Shown here: positions 24,885 through 33,583 of the stretch, in pieces | How positions within the stretch are numbered: the stretch's first letter is position 1 | Layout of the letters: every line of letters begins with the position of its first letter | Source: Ruegeria faecimaris | Lineage (GTDB): Bacteria > Pseudomonadota > Alphaproteobacteria > Rhodobacterales > Rhodobacteraceae | NCBI RefSeq assembly: GCF_900182615.1 | Contig: NZ_FXTE01000014.1 | Span: 1 to 64,000 of the forward strand | Direction of reading: 5' to 3' | Length of the DNA stretch: 64,000 nt | Position numbers and translations under genes: made by a program | The notes under the pieces: generated by a model | What the model saw: the letters and a program-made list of their open reading frames with translations, nothing else | What the model was told of the DNA's origin: nothing | Databases searched by the model: none

Positions 24885-26228
24885 CTATGACCAGGTGGCG
24901 CTCGACGTGCCCAGCTTGCTTGCGGGCAGGTCCCACGACATCTGGGCCGGACCAACCGAGAGCGCGGGCTTCAACCTGTGGCCCGGTCCCCATCCAGAGG
25001 TTTCGGTCTTGGTCGTGAAATCAGCAGGAACCGAAGCGCCAATTTCTGTCTTGGTGTCGAACTTGCCTAGAATGGTCAGCAGGTCAGCCGTGCGTGCCAG
25101 CGACAATCGGGCCTGCATGATCGGCGCACCCTTCGCGGCTTCGGACAATGCTGACAGGACGGCGGCAGCCATCAGATATCCAGTCGCGTGGTCCAGCGCC
25201 TGCACCGGCAGGGGTGTCGGCTTGTCTGCACCGGCCCATACCCGACCTGCATCGGCAATCCCGCTGCTCATCTGTACGAGGCTGTCAAATCCGCGCCGCG
25301 AAGACCAAGGACCTTGCCAGCCATAGGCATTCAGTGTGACTTCTACTCTGTTCGGGGCAATCTCGTCCCGTTTGGCTTGGGTGAGGCCCAGCGCGTCCAA
25401 TGCGCCAGGGCGATAGCCGTGAATGAAGACATCCGCCTGGGTCAGCAACGCGTGAAGTGTCTCGGCACCTTCCGGCGATTTCAGGTCAAGATAGGCGCAG
25501 CGCTTGCCCAGGGAAATGTCCGGGATCACACCGGGTTCATCCCAACCCGGAGGATCAATGCGCAGGACCTCTGCCCCGAACCCGGCCAGAGTTCTAGTTG
25601 AAACCGGACCGGCCAGAACGCGGGTCAGATCAAGCACGCGCAGACCTGCCAGCGGGCGCTTGGCCGTTGCCTGTGGCCGGTCGCGAAGCTTAATCTGTCG
25701 GGGTTTGTGCCACCCGATCAGCGGGTCCCGTGAAACCGCGCGCCCCTGTGGATGATCCTGCCATTCCCCACGGCTGCGCATGGCGGCAGCGACACCGCCC
25801 TCGGCCACGATAGCGTTTTCAAGACTGGCCGCCGACAAGGTTGCAACAGCCTTTGTAACTGCGTCCCGATCTCCTTTGACCTTCAGGACTTTCAGGGCGG
25901 CCGCACGGTGCAGAGGCAGGTTCGTGTGCAACCTGATCCAACCGTCATTAGCAAGGTAGTCACCGGCGATGCTGTCCCAGAGGTTGGGCATTTCCCAGCC
26001 ATCGGGTTTGAAAGAATATCCGTACCAGAGAGACGCCAACCGGTGATCGACCAAAATCTCGGGCGGGTTTTGTGTCAGGTTCAGCGCGCCCATCAGGTGT
26101 GCCAGTTCCTGGCCAACAGCCGCAAAGCTGGCGGTCGCCAATTCGGAGACTGCATACACGCTGGGTCGGGCTCCGGTGCCGGTTGTCCGATACCCTTCGG
26201 GTGATGGCAGTACGGATAGCAGTGTCAT
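24885..26228 (-). CDS. CaiB/BaiF-type CoA-transferase with swapped halves
   Basis: A 447-residue class III CoA-transferase relative. Its second half (from about residue 190) carries what is normally the N-terminal Rossmann part: LRVLDLTRVLAGPVSTRTLAGFGAEVLRID, GKRCAYLDL and FIHGYRPGALDALGL, with a likely catalytic Asp in GFDSLV. Its first half resembles the usual C-terminal part, with LANDGWIRLHTNLPLHRAA and EWQDHPQG. The order therefore looks circularly permuted. It overlaps the upstream permease by four bases, tying it to the peptide-type importer. The substrate is unknown, perhaps an imported carboxylic acid. Confidence 0.78.
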   Translation of the reverse strand: MTLLSVLPSPEGYRTTGTGARPSVYAVSELATASFAAVGQELAHLMGALNLTQNPPEILVDHRLASLWYGYSFKPDGWEMPNLWDSIAGDYLANDGWIRLHTNLPLHRAAALKVLKVKGDRDAVTKAVATLSAASLENAIVAEGGVAAAMRSRGEWQDHPQGRAVSRDPLIGWHKPRQIKLRDRPQATAKRPLAGLRVLDLTRVLAGPVSTRTLAGFGAEVLRIDPPGWDEPGVIPDISLGKRCAYLDLKSPEGAETLHALLTQADVFIHGYRPGALDALGLTQAKRDEIAPNRVEVTLNAYGWQGPWSSRRGFDSLVQMSSGIADAGRVWAGADKPTPLPVQALDHATGYLMAAAVLSALSEAAKGAPIMQARLSLARTADLLTILGKFDTKTEIGASVPADFTTKTETSGWGPGHRLKPALSVGPAQMSWDLPASKLGTSSATWS

Positions 26229-27379
26229 TGCTGATACGGATCCAGGCTGTCACGAAGCCCGTCACCCAGAAAGTTGAATGCCAGCACGATGACAATGATC
26301 GGCAGCATCGGGATGGCCGTCCAGGGGTAGATCTCGATCGAGGCAAGGTTCTGCGCATCGTTCAGCATCACACCCCAGCTGACGGCCGGGGCGCGCAGCC
26401 CAAGCCCAAGGAAGCTGAGCGCCGTTTCGCCCAGGATCATTGCCGGGATCGACAGGGTTGCCGATGCGATCAGGTGCGACATGAAGTTGGGTAGCAGGTG
26501 CTTGCGGATCACCCGGCCCGAGCTTGCTCCCATCATTTCGGCTGCACGTACATATTCTTCTTCGCGCAACGATAGGAATTTGGCACGAACGGATCGCGCA
26601 AGGCCAGGCCAGTCGAGAATCCCCAGGATAATCGAGATGATGAAGAATACCGCGACCGGGCTCCAATTCGAGGGGACCGCCGCTGATAGCGCGAGCCAAA
26701 GGGGCAATTCAGGTAGTGAGCGCAGAATTTCGATTATACGGTTAATCACCCAGTCGATTCTGCCGCCAAAATATCCCGCAATCGAGCCGAACAGGATACC
26801 AAGAAAGAAGGACACTGAAATCCCGATCAGACCCACCGTCAATGACAGCTGGGCGCCAAAGAGGATACGGCTGAATACATCACGGCCCAGACGATCCGAC
26901 CCCCAAAGGAACAAAGTCGCGTCTTCAGGTGCGCAGAACAGATGGGTGTCGGACTTGATCAGACCCGCCAGCTTGTACTCGGCCCCTTCGCAGAAAAACT
27001 TGATTGGCCGCGGGGTGTCGGTGTCGGCGACAAACTTCCACTGGAAGGTCTCCAGATCCGCCTCGGCCACCATCGAATAGACATAAGGCCCGATGAATTC
27101 GCCCTCATGGAACCAGTTGATGCTTTGCGGCGGGGCATAGAGATGCTCGTCATTACGTTCATTCGGGCCATAAGGCGCGATGAAACCCGCAAAGGGCAGC
27201 ATGAGATAGCACAGCAATAGGAAGACGCCGGAAATCAGGCCCAGCTTGTGGGTTCGGAATTTGCGCCAGACCAGAATCCAGTTCGGAGCATCCAAATCGG
27301 CGCGCTCAAGCTGTTGCAGGGCGGCATCGGGATCGAATGGGGCGTCGTCGACATAGCGACCATCAGGATGTTGGGTCAT
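26225..27379 (-). CDS. Peptide-type ABC transporter permease (DppC/YejE-like)
   Basis: A 384-residue inner-membrane permease. An N-terminal cytosolic part (about 40 residues) and one helix precede a long periplasmic loop (roughly residues 70-170). The BPD_transp_1 domain follows with five helices and the EAA loop EYVRAAEMMGASSGRVIRKHLLPN. LWGSDRLGRDVFSRILFGAQ is the standard DppC-group motif. It is the partner of the permease upstream, overlapping it by four bases. Long DppC proteins of this kind occur in Yej-like importers. Confidence 0.92.
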   Translation of the reverse strand: MTQHPDGRYVDDAPFDPDAALQQLERADLDAPNWILVWRKFRTHKLGLISGVFLLLCYLMLPFAGFIAPYGPNERNDEHLYAPPQSINWFHEGEFIGPYVYSMVAEADLETFQWKFVADTDTPRPIKFFCEGAEYKLAGLIKSDTHLFCAPEDATLFLWGSDRLGRDVFSRILFGAQLSLTVGLIGISVSFFLGILFGSIAGYFGGRIDWVINRIIEILRSLPELPLWLALSAAVPSNWSPVAVFFIISIILGILDWPGLARSVRAKFLSLREEEYVRAAEMMGASSGRVIRKHLLPNFMSHLIASATLSIPAMILGETALSFLGLGLRAPAVSWGVMLNDAQNLASIEIYPWTAIPMLPIIVIVLAFNFLGDGLRDSLDPYQQ

Positions 27380-28404
27380 GCTTCACGCCCCTCATATCGG
27401 ATGCGCGGGTCCAGCATGACCAGCAGAATGTCAGAGATCATCGTACCGATCAGTGTCAGCAAAGCCACAAACATTAGGATGAAGGCGGACAGGAACTGGT
27501 CCTGGGTTTTCAGCGCGGTCAGCAATGTCGGGCCGATTGTCTGAAGGCCCAGAACAACCGATACCAGAACAGAGCCGGAGACCATCGAAGGCAGCAGGTT
27601 TCCGATATCCGCGACAAAGGGGTTGAAGGCCACACGCAGCGGATATTTGGTCAGCATCCGTGACGGGGCCATGCCTTTGGCAATGGCGGTTTCCACATAG
27701 GGTTTGCCCAGCTCATCCAGCATATTCGCCCGTAATCGCTGCATCATCGCCGAAGCGCCAGATGTGCCGATCACAAAGGTCGGTACGATCAAATGGACGA
27801 GGATGGATTTCAGCTTTTCCCAACTCATTGGCAGCCCTTCAAAGGACGGGTCCATCAGGCCTCCGATTGGTAGGTTGAAATAGCGGTGCCCATAGTAAAA
27901 CAGGATTAGTGCCAGTAGAAAGTTCGGCGTTGCCAGACCCAAATAGCCCACAAAGGCCGAGGTATAGTCGATCCAGGTCCGCGACTTCGCGGCTGCAAGG
28001 ACACCCAGTGGCAAGGCCACCGCATATACGAACAGGATGGCGGCCAGATTGACCACGACGGTCAGCCACAGCGTGTCGCCCACGATTTCTGCGACAGGGC
28101 GGTCAAATTCAAAGGACCAGCCGTAGTTGCCTTGCACCAGCCCATCGAACCCATGCGGGCCAGGCCAGAAACCGATCCAGATCATATATTGTTCCCACAT
28201 GGGGCGATCCAGCGCATATTCCGCGCGCAGGAATTCTGCCTTGGCCACACCCGCCGATTGTCCGGACGCCTGCAGTTCAGCGATCTGATTGCTGAGATAG
28301 TCGCCCGGGGGCAGGTTGATAATCACGAATACCAGAACCGACACCACAAGAAGGGTCAGCAGCATCGTGAAAAAGCGATAGACTGCATAGCGCAGCATGA
28401 CCAT
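27376..28404 (-). CDS. Peptide-type ABC transporter permease (DppB/YejB-like)
   Basis: A 342-residue permease with an N-terminal helix (RFFTMLLTLLVVSVLVFVIINLPPGDY), a periplasmic segment and the core transport domain. It contains an EAA-type loop near KPYVETAIAKGMAPSRMLTKYPLR. The ATG at 28404 has a GGAGC site. Earlier in-frame codons lie in the binding-protein gene. It starts 14 bases after the binding-protein stop and forms the channel with the following DppC-like subunit. Confidence 0.92.
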   Translation of the reverse strand: MVMLRYAVYRFFTMLLTLLVVSVLVFVIINLPPGDYLSNQIAELQASGQSAGVAKAEFLRAEYALDRPMWEQYMIWIGFWPGPHGFDGLVQGNYGWSFEFDRPVAEIVGDTLWLTVVVNLAAILFVYAVALPLGVLAAAKSRTWIDYTSAFVGYLGLATPNFLLALILFYYGHRYFNLPIGGLMDPSFEGLPMSWEKLKSILVHLIVPTFVIGTSGASAMMQRLRANMLDELGKPYVETAIAKGMAPSRMLTKYPLRVAFNPFVADIGNLLPSMVSGSVLVSVVLGLQTIGPTLLTALKTQDQFLSAFILMFVALLTLIGTMISDILLVMLDPRIRYEGREA

Positions 28405-28418
28405 GTGGCTGCTCCTGA

Positions 28419-30329
28419 TCAGTCGGCGAAAAAGAATTCGTCCGGCCGGTGAATGCCGAAATGTGCGCCGGGTTCCCAGGCCCACATGGCCTGCTCGGGG
28501 ACGTTGCGCAGGCGGTTCGATACGACGATAGGCTGAGGCGCACCGTTCAGAATGCCAATGGCATAAAGTTGGTCAGCGTGGATTTTCAGCATCTCATCCC
28601 ATGCGGCCTTGCGTTCCTCATCAGTCGAGGCGACCTCCCAGTTATGGGCCAGTTCCATCAGGCGCTCGGCCTCAGGCATATCGGGTTTCTCGCCAACATC
28701 GCCTCCGGTCTGATAGTACTGCCCCCATTTTGGCCAGGCCAAAAACACCTGATCGGTAGGGGCAAGATAAGCTGGTGAGGTGTGGTGTTGCGGGATGCCG
28801 TCATCCCAGCCGAACCAGACGGACGCCATTGTGCTGCCGGCAAACACCCGGTTGCGCAGAATGTCCCTGTCCAATGGGCGCATGATAAGATCGACGCCAA
28901 TGTCGCGCCATGTGTCCGTGACGATTTGCAAGGCGTTTTCGACCTCTTGCCGCTCACCTGCAGTTTCGATGACCAGTTCCATCGGGCGGCCATCCGGCAA
29001 CAGCCGCGTGCCGTTCTTGTCACGTTCGGTCAGGCCGGCCTCGTCCAGCAGCGCATTCGCCAATTCGATGTCGTACTGTGCCCATGCCTTTGCGTTTTCT
29101 TCGTTGAAGAAGGGCGAAGCAGGCAAGACCGACATCGCGGCGGGATGGGCCAGTTTGAAATACAGCGCCTGATTTATCGTTTTGCGGTCGATTGCCAGAG
29201 ACAGCGCACGGCGAACACGCGCGTCACGCAAAACGGCACGCCATGCTTCGTCTTCGTAGTTCAGATTGGGGTAAATCGCGATCTGTGAGGCAACCCCGGT
29301 TTTCCACAGCAAGGTTTTGTAGTCTCCACCGGCCTCGCCTTTTTTCAAGATCGAAGCGTCGCGGAACGCCAGTCCGCGCCCCTGTAGATCGGATTCGCCA
29401 GCATTGGTTTTTGCAGCAACCAGACCCCCGGCCACGATCTCCATCTCGACCACGTCGATATAGGGAAGCTGCACCCCATGGCTATCGATGCGATGAAAAT
29501 AGGGATTGCGAACAAAGTTGTGACGGATCTTTTTGCCCGAACTTGCATTCAACCAGGGCTGCAAGGTTGGCAACTCGTGGTTGTCAAACTTGTAAAGGTT
29601 GTCGAGTTTGTTGTGTAAAGCTGCCCAGCTTTTGACGCGGGCATCTTCAACCTGAAAGGCAAGCTTTTCTGCGTCAGCGTATTTCTCGTGGTACTGTTTC
29701 AGGAACTCGGAAGGGCGGTAGATGAAAGGCGGGCGCGCTTGTGCCAGAGCCTGCAGGAAGCCGGGGTTGGGATCTTCCCATTCAAACACAACGGTCGTTT
29801 CATCGGGGAAGGTCACGGTCGGAGTCTTGCCTTCGACGATCAGAAAATCCGGTGGTCCCGACGGGCTGAGCAGTTCATTATTTGCCACATCCTCCCACCA
29901 GTATCGGAAGTCCTCGGAAGTGAACGGAGAGCCATTCGACCATTTGTGACCTTCACGCAGGTTGAGGGTGTATTTGCGGTTGTCGTCGTTCTGGAAGGAT
30001 TCAAGCAGGTCTGGAACGACCTGATAGGTCTGGTCGAACCCAACAAGGCGGGCGTATCCGTAAACGACCATCTGCCGGATGTCTTTGGACCGAGTAATCA
30101 TTGTGCGCAAAGTGCCGCCCTGTTTGCCGAATTCCCTGCCTTTTGCAGCAAGATCCACAATCAGGGGTTCGGCGGGAATTCGGTCCTGTATGGGGGGAAG
30201 GTTCCCCGCATTCACTTCGGTTTCCCAGAAAGTACTTTCTTGCAACTCGGGCATGTCTGCCGTGGCGGGCAGGGCCCATGTTGCGGCCAGCGCAACGGCC
30301 AGTAACAGCGGGCGAGTGGTCTTAAACAT
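28419..30329 (-). CDS. Extracellular solute-binding protein family 5
   Basis: Periplasmic receptor of 636 residues with a signal peptide (residues 1-24, ending PATA before DMPEL). It has the SBP_bac_5 fold; EGHKWSNGSPFTSEDFRYWWEDV is the family's central signature. The length above 600 residues, with a DMPELQESTFWE N-terminus and NLPPIQDRIP, places it near YejA-type receptors rather than small DppA. Ligands may be peptides, oligosaccharides or other solutes. It overlaps the ATPase stop by eight bases. Confidence 0.92.
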   Translation of the reverse strand: MFKTTRPLLLAVALAATWALPATADMPELQESTFWETEVNAGNLPPIQDRIPAEPLIVDLAAKGREFGKQGGTLRTMITRSKDIRQMVVYGYARLVGFDQTYQVVPDLLESFQNDDNRKYTLNLREGHKWSNGSPFTSEDFRYWWEDVANNELLSPSGPPDFLIVEGKTPTVTFPDETTVVFEWEDPNPGFLQALAQARPPFIYRPSEFLKQYHEKYADAEKLAFQVEDARVKSWAALHNKLDNLYKFDNHELPTLQPWLNASSGKKIRHNFVRNPYFHRIDSHGVQLPYIDVVEMEIVAGGLVAAKTNAGESDLQGRGLAFRDASILKKGEAGGDYKTLLWKTGVASQIAIYPNLNYEDEAWRAVLRDARVRRALSLAIDRKTINQALYFKLAHPAAMSVLPASPFFNEENAKAWAQYDIELANALLDEAGLTERDKNGTRLLPDGRPMELVIETAGERQEVENALQIVTDTWRDIGVDLIMRPLDRDILRNRVFAGSTMASVWFGWDDGIPQHHTSPAYLAPTDQVFLAWPKWGQYYQTGGDVGEKPDMPEAERLMELAHNWEVASTDEERKAAWDEMLKIHADQLYAIGILNGAPQPIVVSNRLRNVPEQAMWAWEPGAHFGIHRPDEFFFAD

Positions 30330-32094
30330 GGCATCGTACCTTATGGCCGGGCTCCATCTCTACCAATGAAGGTACCACGGAGTCGGTAAATCGGAAGGCG
30401 TCATCCCAACTGTCAGGTGAACCAGCACCCAAAGCAACCAAATTCAGGTCGATGGGGCGGTTGATGTCGGGCTCTGGTTGCGCTGCAATCAGTGCCTTGG
30501 TGTAAGGGTGACGAGGGTTGTAAAACAGTGTCTCGGGCGGGGCCTGTTCCACGACAAGCCCACGACGCATCACAGCAACTTCGTCGGCAATGCGTGCAAC
30601 AACCGCAAGGTCGTGCGAGATGAAGAAATACGACAAATTCAGGCTGTCCTGCAAATGTTCCAGCAATGTCAGGATTTGTTCCTGAACCGACACGTCCAGA
30701 GCCGAAGTGGGTTCGTCACAGACAATAAGCTGAGGGTCGAGCATCATTGCGCGGGCAATCGACAGGCGCTGTCTTTGGCCGCCGGAAAAAGCATGGGGAT
30801 AGCGTTTCAGCATATCGGCGTTCAGGCCAACACGTGTCAGCATCTCGGCCGCTTTTTCGCGCTGCTCGGCGGTCGATCCGATACGGTGAATCTCCAACGG
30901 TTCGGTCATCGCATCCTGAATGCGCATGCGAGGGCTGAGAGAGCTGTAGGGATCCTGAAACACCATCTGCGCCTTGCGCTGAAACGCGGTGCGCTGGGTC
31001 CGGGTCATCTTGTGAACGGTGATTGCTTCTTCATCGGGGGAGGATCGAAACAGAACCTCTCCGCCCGGATCAGGCGGCTCAGCCCCTAGTGCGATGCGGG
31101 CGGCCGTAGTTTTGCCCGAGCCGCTTTCGCCGACGATCGCCAGCGTCTTGCCCCGCGCGAGGTTCAGATCGACTCCGCGGCAGGCATAGATCAGGCGTTC
31201 GCCCTGCCAGCCCTTGCTGGATCGCATCGTATAGGTTTTCGACACGGCCTTCATCTGAAGGATCAGATCTTCGTCGGGCATCGGGATGCCAACCGCGTCC
31301 TGATCCGGAATCTCGGGCGCGGCGTTGAACAACTGTTGGGTATAGGGGTGAGCAGGGCTGGTCAGGATCGGTGCCGCAGCTCCAGCCTCCATCACGCGGC
31401 CTTTGTGCATGACCACGACCTGTTCGGCCATATTGGCGACGACCCCCAAATCATGGGTCACAAGGATCAGTGCCATTCCCGTTTCACGCTGAAGCTCTTT
31501 GATCAGCCCCAGCACCTGGGCCTGTGTCGTAACGTCCAATGCTGTCGTCGGCTCGTCCGCGATCAGTAATTCCGGTTTGGAAACCATGGCCATAGCGATC
31601 ATGGCGCGTTGGCGCATCCCGCCGGACAGCTCGAACGGGTAAGAATCATAGGCGCGCTGAGGGTCTGGAAAACCCACGCGTTCGAACTGTTCCAGAACCG
31701 TTTTGCGGGCCTGTGCCTCGGAGGCATTGCGATGCAGCCAAAGAACTTCGCTGACCTGATTGCCAATTTTGTGCAGGGGAGAGAGCGAGCGCATCGGCTC
31801 TTGAAAGATCATCGAGATCCGATTGCCACGAATGCCGCGCATCTGACGTTCGCTGATCTGGGTCAGTTCCTCCATGCCTTTAGAATCATTCAGAGTAATC
31901 GTGCCGCTTCGAATTTGGGCTGCTCGGGGAAGAATGCGCAACGCAGCCCGGCATGAGATCGTTTTCCCCGACCCTGATTCACCCACAAGCGCAAGTGTCT
32001 GTCCCGCTTCGACGTCGAAGTTGACGCCTTGAACCACAGACTCTCCGGCACCAAATCCGATGCTGAGGTCCCGGACAGACAACAACGCAGTCAT
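30322..32094 (-). CDS. Double ATPase of peptide-type ABC importer (YejF-like)
   Basis: A 590-residue fusion of two oligopeptide-type nucleotide-binding domains. Domain 1 has [20 protein letters not shown] and [13 protein letters not shown]; domain 2 has [20 protein letters not shown] and [13 protein letters not shown]. Each is followed by the iron-sulfur-like oligo_HPY extension common to Dpp/Opp ATPases ([16 protein letters not shown]). All catalytic motifs look intact. It is the first gene of the operon, followed by the receptor, two permeases and the CoA-transferase. Confidence 0.94.
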   Translation of the reverse strand: MTALLSVRDLSIGFGAGESVVQGVNFDVEAGQTLALVGESGSGKTISCRAALRILPRAAQIRSGTITLNDSKGMEELTQISERQMRGIRGNRISMIFQEPMRSLSPLHKIGNQVSEVLWLHRNASEAQARKTVLEQFERVGFPDPQRAYDSYPFELSGGMRQRAMIAMAMVSKPELLIADEPTTALDVTTQAQVLGLIKELQRETGMALILVTHDLGVVANMAEQVVVMHKGRVMEAGAAAPILTSPAHPYTQQLFNAAPEIPDQDAVGIPMPDEDLILQMKAVSKTYTMRSSKGWQGERLIYACRGVDLNLARGKTLAIVGESGSGKTTAARIALGAEPPDPGGEVLFRSSPDEEAITVHKMTRTQRTAFQRKAQMVFQDPYSSLSPRMRIQDAMTEPLEIHRIGSTAEQREKAAEMLTRVGLNADMLKRYPHAFSGGQRQRLSIARAMMLDPQLIVCDEPTSALDVSVQEQILTLLEHLQDSLNLSYFFISHDLAVVARIADEVAVMRRGLVVEQAPPETLFYNPRHPYTKALIAAQPEPDINRPIDLNLVALGAGSPDSWDDAFRFTDSVVPSLVEMEPGHKVRCHV

Positions 32095-32327
32095 GCGGGT
32101 ATTCCACCCGTTAGGCCGTAGCTCGGCATAGGCTTGATCAACTCCCTGTGTTTTTTGTCGCAGTTTCGCGCGGTTGTGCCTGTATAGTCAAACCCGTTCT
32201 TAGGGTGAAATGTCGCGAAAACGTGAAACTGAGGCCGATTTGCCTACACAATGCCTTGAGGATTTGTCATCACATGCGATGTCGGTCACAGGTTATGTGT
32301 CGTCAAATATCAAGGAGAGATTTCCCA

Positions 32328-32825
32328 GTGCCCGATCCCCAAAGCCGTCTTGACCTGTTCATCGACCGTATGGTGTCGCAGCGTGCCTGCCTGGACCATG
32401 CCATTGCACAGACAAGCACCATGTCCGGTCCGGTGTTCGAGCTGGGATTAGGGAATGGTCGTACTTATCATCACATGGTTCAGTACATTCAAAACCGTCC
32501 GGTCTATGTGTTCGAGCGCGCCGTGGCCTCCCATCCGGACTCTACCCCGCCCGAGGATCTGGTGATTCTGGGGGATGTGCGTGAGACTCTGCCTGCGGCG
32601 CTGGAACGGTTTGGGGCGACGGCCAGTTTGATCCATGCGGATCTTGGCGGCCATAACAGGGACAAGAACGATGCTTTCGCGCGGTTGGTTTCCCCCCTGA
32701 TAGAACCGTTGTTGGCAGAAGGTGGGCTGATGGTGTCCAGCGACCGGATGTATTTCGAAAACCTGACCGAAATCCCGCTGCCTGAACATGCGGTGGACGG
32801 ACGTTGCTTTATCTACCGCCGCTAA
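32328..32825 (+). CDS. Small class I SAM-dependent methyltransferase (second copy)
   Basis: A 165-residue methyltransferase, paralogous to the one at 15547-16023. SAM loop ELGLGNGRTYHHM, acidic residue in VFERAV, conserved HPDSTPP and C-terminal GRCFIYRR. A GTG at 32328 follows AAGGAGAG at ideal spacing, and the domain begins right after. The frame runs 60 codons upstream without a good start. It lies 18 bases before the GST gene and may be co-transcribed. No substrate can be inferred. Confidence 0.82.
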   Translation: MPDPQSRLDLFIDRMVSQRACLDHAIAQTSTMSGPVFELGLGNGRTYHHMVQYIQNRPVYVFERAVASHPDSTPPEDLVILGDVRETLPAALERFGATASLIHADLGGHNRDKNDAFARLVSPLIEPLLAEGGLMVSSDRMYFENLTEIPLPEHAVDGRCFIYRR

Positions 32826-32843
32826 GCGCGAGAAGGATACCAA

Positions 32844-33473
32844 ATGCTTTTCTATGATTGCACGACCGCTCCAAACCCGCGCCGCGCGCGCATGTTCATC
32901 GCAGAAAAAGGGCTGGAGATTGAAACGCGCAATATCTCGATAGCAAAGGCGGAACAGTTGGATGGCGCTTTCCTTGCGGTAAACCCCAATGCGACGATCC
33001 CTGTTCTGGTGACGGATGAGGGTGCAACGCTGACCGAAAACCTGGGCATTGCCGCCTATCTTGAGGCGCGCTTTCCCGAACCACCTTTGATGGGACGTAC
33101 GCCAGATGAAAAGGGGCTGGTCCTGATGTGGAACAGCATTGTCGAGCAGCAGGGTGGAGTGCCTATTGCCGAGGCTCTGCGCAACACCCATCCCGCGTTC
33201 AAGGATCGGGCGATTCCAGGCCCTGCGAACTATGCCCAGATTCCCGAGCTGGCTCAGCGCGGCACGGCTCGGGTGGGCCGGTTTTTCGATTTGCTTGAAA
33301 CGCGGCTGAAGGATAGCGCGTTTGTTGCGGGGGCTGAGTTCACGCTGGCCGATATCTCGACCTTTGTGTTCGTTGACTTTGCCCGCGTGATCAAGATGCG
33401 GATTCCACAGGAAAATACCGCGACGCTGTCTTGGTTCGACAAGATCGCATCGCGTCCAAGCGCACAGCTTTAA
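32844..33473 (+). CDS. Glutathione S-transferase family protein
   Basis: A 209-residue cytosolic GST. The thioredoxin-like N-terminal domain (about residues 1-80) contains YDCTTAPNPRRARMFIAEKGLEIE and the cis-proline segment NPNATIPVLVTDEG followed by LTENLGIAAYLE. The all-helical C-terminal domain ends with the N-capping box ADISTFVFVDFARV. Normal length. The family conjugates or reduces electrophiles with glutathione; the specific role is open. It lies just downstream of the methyltransferase and 110 bases before the flavoprotein cluster. Confidence 0.88.
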   Translation: MLFYDCTTAPNPRRARMFIAEKGLEIETRNISIAKAEQLDGAFLAVNPNATIPVLVTDEGATLTENLGIAAYLEARFPEPPLMGRTPDEKGLVLMWNSIVEQQGGVPIAEALRNTHPAFKDRAIPGPANYAQIPELAQRGTARVGRFFDLLETRLKDSAFVAGAEFTLADISTFVFVDFARVIKMRIPQENTATLSWFDKIASRPSAQL

Positions 33474-33510
33474 TGCGTTGAAATTGAGTGTCTGAACTTG
33501 CTCACTTGCA

Positions 33511-33531
33511 CTGTACAGAAATGTCTAGACA
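33511..33531. promoter_or_regulatory. Tandem palindromes before the demethylase cluster
   Basis: CTGTACAG (33511-33518) and TGTCTAGACA (33522-33531) are both perfect palindromes and lie 53-73 bases before the flavoprotein start. They are good operator candidates, perhaps for the TetR protein encoded inside the same cluster. Which protein binds is unknown. Confidence 0.45.
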
Positions 33532-33583
33532 GGTGTGAACAGTATCACTAGCGTCTCCCTCGAGTCATGCAGGGGAGAGCATA

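Noticed and set aside
23792..24955. Long minus-strand open frame opposite the MscS gene
   Set aside because: It is a GC-rich shadow frame; the plus-strand product has clear MscS motifs and a signal peptide.
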